From contig JAYWIG010000014.1 of the NCBI GenBank assembly GCA_043789035.1, positions 1 through 5,389 of the forward strand: a DNA stretch of 5,389 nucleotides, written 5' to 3'. The position numbers were made by a program, and so were the translations under genes. Of the stretch, positions 5,354 through 5,389 are shown one piece after another. The notes beneath the pieces are model-generated. The model saw nothing but the letters and a program-made list of their open reading frames with translations, did not search any database and was not told where the DNA came from. Positions within the stretch are counted from its first letter, which is position 1, and the number at the start of each line of letters is the position of its first letter. This stretch comes from JAYWIG01 sp043789035. GTDB taxonomy: Bacteria > Pseudomonadota > Gammaproteobacteria > Burkholderiales > Burkholderiaceae_E.

Positions 5354-5389
5354 CTTTCCGCCGGTGTTTTTAATTACGCTAACTTAGAA

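Noticed and set aside
1..5389. CRISPR array, insertion sequence, phage or toxin-antitoxin module
   Set aside because: No regularly spaced repeats, transposase, terminal inverted repeats or paired small genes were seen.

Overview
The window looks like a piece of a betaproteobacterial chromosome, most likely from the order Burkholderiales. The evidence is the protein style of MraZ, RsmH, FtsL and FtsI, the placement of the RNase P RNA gene directly upstream of mraZ, and the moderate base composition. A Polynucleobacter-like genome would fit, especially with pseudogenes present, but no genus can be fixed from this sequence alone.

Region 1 (1-2682, minus strand) is the start of the division and cell wall (dcw) cluster, read right to left: mraZ, rsmH, ftsL and the first half of ftsI, which runs off the left edge. 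The genes are packed tightly: 9 nt between mraZ and rsmH, then two 4-base ATGA stop/start overlaps. This implies one transcript and translational coupling. MraZ controls the cluster, RsmH methylates 16S rRNA, FtsL is a divisome scaffold and FtsI is the septal transpeptidase.

Region 2 (2683-2979) is the regulatory leader of the cluster. It holds a good sigma70-type promoter (TTGACC-17-TAAAGT), an array of four GTGG-type repeats about 10-11 bp apart that match the known MraZ box design, a 16-bp palindrome that matches the LexA SOS box in 14 of 16 positions, a T-tract that may end the rnpB transcript, and a small inverted repeat near the mraZ start.

Region 3 (about 2980-3400, minus strand) is rnpB, the type A RNase P RNA, with its conserved 5' core, its CCA-binding GGT loop and closing P1 helix. 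Its promoter lies just upstream.

Region 4 (3528-4037, plus strand) encodes a small exported protein with a lysine-rich tail. Its N-terminal domain resembles FimV/HubP only loosely.

Region 5 (4074-5353, minus strand) is a decaying stretch. It contains a branched-chain-amino-acid-type ABC transporter binding protein cut at both ends with an internal deletion, and an AraC-family regulator broken by a frameshift and by a nonsense codon inside its DNA-binding domain. I saw no CRISPR array, insertion sequence, phage gene or clearly new multi-gene system. The most interesting content is regulatory: the MraZ box array and the LexA-like box upstream of the division cluster.
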